This document shows positions 33,301 through 34,324 of a stretch of 34,324 nucleotides of DNA, piece after piece. Every line of letters begins with the position of its first letter. The first letter of the stretch is position 1. A program made the translations under genes and the position numbers. This stretch comes from Candidatus Kuenenia stuttgartensis (GTDB taxonomy: Bacteria; Planctomycetota; Planctomycetia; Planctomycetales; Planctomycetaceae): positions 1 through 34,324 of the forward strand of contig CAMAWN010000043.1 of the NCBI GenBank assembly GCA_945861865.1. The letters run 5' to 3'. Below the pieces are notes generated by a model. It was not told where the DNA came from. It saw nothing but the letters and a program-made list of their open reading frames with translations, and did no database searches.

Positions 33301-34324
33301 TCAAGGATTCCAAGGAGCGGGGTTTCTGGTCGGCGCTCGACAGCGTTGAACACTCCGCCATCCCGTATGACGATCGCATGTCCGTCGAGTTCGGCAAGGA
33401 CTGGAAGGACATCACTGACCGCCGCCGAGGCAAGTACAACACCGACGTGCGCATCCGCACGCCGGAGGAGCAAAGGATCGAACGCAGTCTTTCTCGCCCG
33501 ATCACGCTGAGATTCGAAAACGAGTCGCTCAAGAACGTGATTACGCACATCGCCACGTTGGCCGACGTCAACGTCGTGCTGGACGAGTCCGGGTTGGCGG
33601 ATGAGAGCCACTCCCTCACCACTCCGGTGTCGATCGATGTCTCAGGTATCCAACTGAAGAATGCCTTGGTGCTGCTGCTCGAACCGCTCAACATGGGTTA
33701 CACGATCAAGAATGAAGTGCTGAAGATCACCAGCGAACAACGGCTGCAAGGCCAAGCGGTCGTGGTGACTTACTCGGTGGCCGATTTGGTCGTGAACATC
33801 CAGCCCGGCCAAATTAATCCGATCAACTTTGCCGGAACGGGCACTGTTGCCGGCAATGTCGGAGGACAAATGAGCGTGCCATCCACTGGCGGCCTGCAAG
33901 GCGGACAATTCCAAGTGGGCGGCTCGACAAGTTCCACCCCGTGGATGGCCGGCAATTCTCAGCCGTGGCAACTCAATGGTGCCGGAGCATCGGCGGGACA
34001 CGACTTCCGCAACTTGATCGATCTGATTACTTCAACCTGCGAACCAAACTCCTGGGAAGAAGTGGCCGGCAACGGTCACATCAAAGGGAACGAGACCACC
34101 TTGAGCCTCGTCATCCGCCAGACTCAGAAGGTTCACGACGAAATCCGCGACTTGCTAGAACAACTGCGTCGCCTGCAAGACCTGCAAGTGACGATCGAAG
34201 TCCGCTTCGTATCGGTGTCGGATAACTTCTTCGAGCGAATCGGCGTCGACTTCGACTTCGACCTGCAAGACAGCCTGGGCGGACCAAATCTGTACAGCGG
34301 TGGTCAGCAACAGGGTCAGCAAGG
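30327..34324 (+). CDS. Giant secretin-like protein with N-terminal tandem repeats (3' partial)
   Basis: The frame is open from TTG 30327 to the window end, giving 1332 residues so far. An N-terminal signal segment (RKALGLLAWTSLAATGLWA) leads into an unusual ~900-residue region. It holds at least five copies of a ~55-residue helical repeat (see 30534-32708) separated by Pro/Thr/Glu-rich linkers, then more helical, TPR-like sequence. Residues 1059-1135 (ITLRFENESLKNVITHIA...VLKIT) fit a secretin STN/N0-type domain. About 1229-1332 (LIDLITSTCEPNSWEE, then VTIEVRFVSVSDNFFERIGVDFDF) fit the N-domain and the beginning of the secretin core. The missing part should hold the outer-membrane channel. 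Secretins form gated pores for type II secretion or type IV pili; which system is served cannot be told here. The repeats may bind peptidoglycan or partner proteins (inference). Confidence 0.88.
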   Translation, partial: MRKALGLLAWTSLAATGLWATLPGGTTRPVSADQPTTPVADRSPAPSRINPFSRSRSNKAPTNKENDATYREQAEKLLKDAQALALRGDLSGARTLAERAQSFPVEWGPKERSPEKFIAQLDSSLSYRGTGTTSSEKPSVKPSTTTPGDTKTAQATPSSKPTTRPPMNIEDALANTPKVESVRTPIQQVRREEPTDDATEEMIEEPIAEVSAPVTKRPSGLSSAEKMTAVKSLMQQARRDIANGDIAGARDKAGQAAEIDVAYSVFDERPEQLLAEIDRRANNVGEGVPRTQNLAQAQRATAPTKPAAIKPQLAEPEFDDAEPLPAKTPVAVTTKKLEASPFVDESPFDEDVPETKQPTETAELPAVNNDKQLAQHLLKQAQVFASKGDLEQARALALEAKELNITYNLFEVRPEQVLAQVDRASNNLTISKGNSKAKSAAKELVDTATPITKPSNIREPAFDLDDQPTTGTSLAENTKTTVDSLQNQAKETIRRKAAPLKSLEEEIADESAQGAARIAAASKATTKLANALKETDDQATAKVRQQAMTALQQARTELQAGRIDAARQKVLAVQKLNATFGLWDDRPEALLEEIDRLAATQKPAAGKKPESSDSKAQAMALLKQARADLAAGRVSDAQEKATQASEMNVAFDVFDDRPESVFTAIQRATRNTAKAAVPADAESELSSKPATQVANQTPSKSLSEPTSIASNPIANKSEVDLLPVPPADEDTEPTNVAVIHPEGPSAEQLFREGQIHLQSGNKAAAHQAFVRAYQSGQKLDGRRNQQLQEYLRELSPRRKPIQLTSGLADGDSTDEGTEPRPLDPQRPIDIAAERQKVQVDRLRSEVLNAVFRADRLREKDPAKSIEILDQALANVESAPLEKQVTASLATTLRKTRSEIESFQKQMEPNLAQSHRNDEVKQAINITRNTKVRVEREFANLVKEFNELMEQKRFAEAEVIAKQAKELAPENPVSETLILKSVLARRVDSNEKLKDSKERGFWSALDSVEHSAIPYDDRMSVEFGKDWKDITDRRRGKYNTDVRIRTPEEQRIERSLSRPITLRFENESLKNVITHIATLADVNVVLDESGLADESHSLTTPVSIDVSGIQLKNALVLLLEPLNMGYTIKNEVLKITSEQRLQGQAVVVTYSVADLVVNIQPGQINPINFAGTGTVAGNVGGQMSVPSTGGLQGGQFQVGGSTSSTPWMAGNSQPWQLNGAGASAGHDFRNLIDLITSTCEPNSWEEVAGNGHIKGNETTLSLVIRQTQKVHDEIRDLLEQLRRLQDLQVTIEVRFVSVSDNFFERIGVDFDFDLQDSLGGPNLYSGGQQQGQQ
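30534..32708 (+). repeat. Protein-level tandem repeats inside the secretin gene
   Basis: Copies lie at about 30534-30704 (residues 70-126, most diverged at its end), 31011-31169 (229-281), 31440-31601 (372-425), 31953-32120 (543-598), 32166-32333 (614-669) and a degenerate one at 32559-32708 (745-794). The consensus is LLxQAxxxxAxGDxxxARxxAxxAxxLN, then an aromatic, F[DE]xRPEQxLAxIDR. The RPE near the end is kept in all but the degenerate copy (as SPE in the first). The first half looks like a TPR- or SEL1-type helical pair. DNA identity between copies is low, so this is an old duplication. Confidence 0.85.

Noticed and set aside
1..34324. CRISPR array, insertion sequence, prophage or defence island
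   Set aside because: No regularly spaced direct repeats, transposase, integrase or known defence protein was seen anywhere in the window.

Overview
The window reads as one stretch of a planctomycete (Planctomycetota) chromosome. The evidence is a GC-rich, gene-dense sequence with several lineage-typical families together: a DUF1501 protein with a Tat leader, a Tat-exported Gfo/Idh/MocA oxidoreductase, a DUF1570-type HExxH protein, a protein with YTV-like repeats, several VWA membrane proteins and a very large repeat-bearing secretin. No plasmid, phage, transposase, integrase or CRISPR signal was seen. The assignment comes from family recognition and not from a marker gene.

Layout. 1-5484 (+): a 5'-truncated double-VWA membrane protein, a secreted HEATH-motif metalloprotein and a Tat-exported polysaccharide deacetylase. 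5517-9358 (-): a three-gene envelope cluster (possible lipoprotein, small outer-membrane barrel, DUF11 surface protein) ending in a clear intrinsic terminator. 9599-12405 (+): a LolA-like secreted protein, a VWA membrane protein and a KduD-like short-chain dehydrogenase. 12413-18053 (-): Gfo/Idh/MocA oxidoreductase, then a terminator-like inverted repeat, then a large VWA membrane protein followed closely by xseA and xseB. 18426-20247 (+): YTV-repeat exported protein, FHA protein, tRNA-Leu(UAG). 20260-22343 (-): bioF-like gene overlapping an OleB/haloalkane-dehalogenase-like hydrolase. 22502-24339 (+): queC and a GT4 glycosyltransferase. 24360-25844 (-): DUF1501 protein. 26029-27747 (+): secreted protein of unknown function. 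27760-28677 (-): M28/glutaminyl-cyclase-like enzyme. 28764-29945 (+): Tat-exported five-Asp-box sialidase-like protein. 30327-34324 (+): start of a giant secretin-like protein, cut by the window end.

Working together. Most of the content is envelope and export: four Tat leaders, many Sec signal peptides, a secretin and VWA membrane proteins. Sugar chemistry is represented by the deacetylase, the KduD-like SDR, the Gfo/Idh/MocA protein, the sialidase-like protein and GT4. Housekeeping is limited to ExoVII, queC, bioF and one tRNA. The items most worth a second look are the secretin with at least five tandem repeats and a TTG start, the novel-looking module shared by two proteins of the 5.6-9.4 kb cluster, the hairpin abutting a start codon at 16.6 kb, and the bioF/OleB-like coupled pair.
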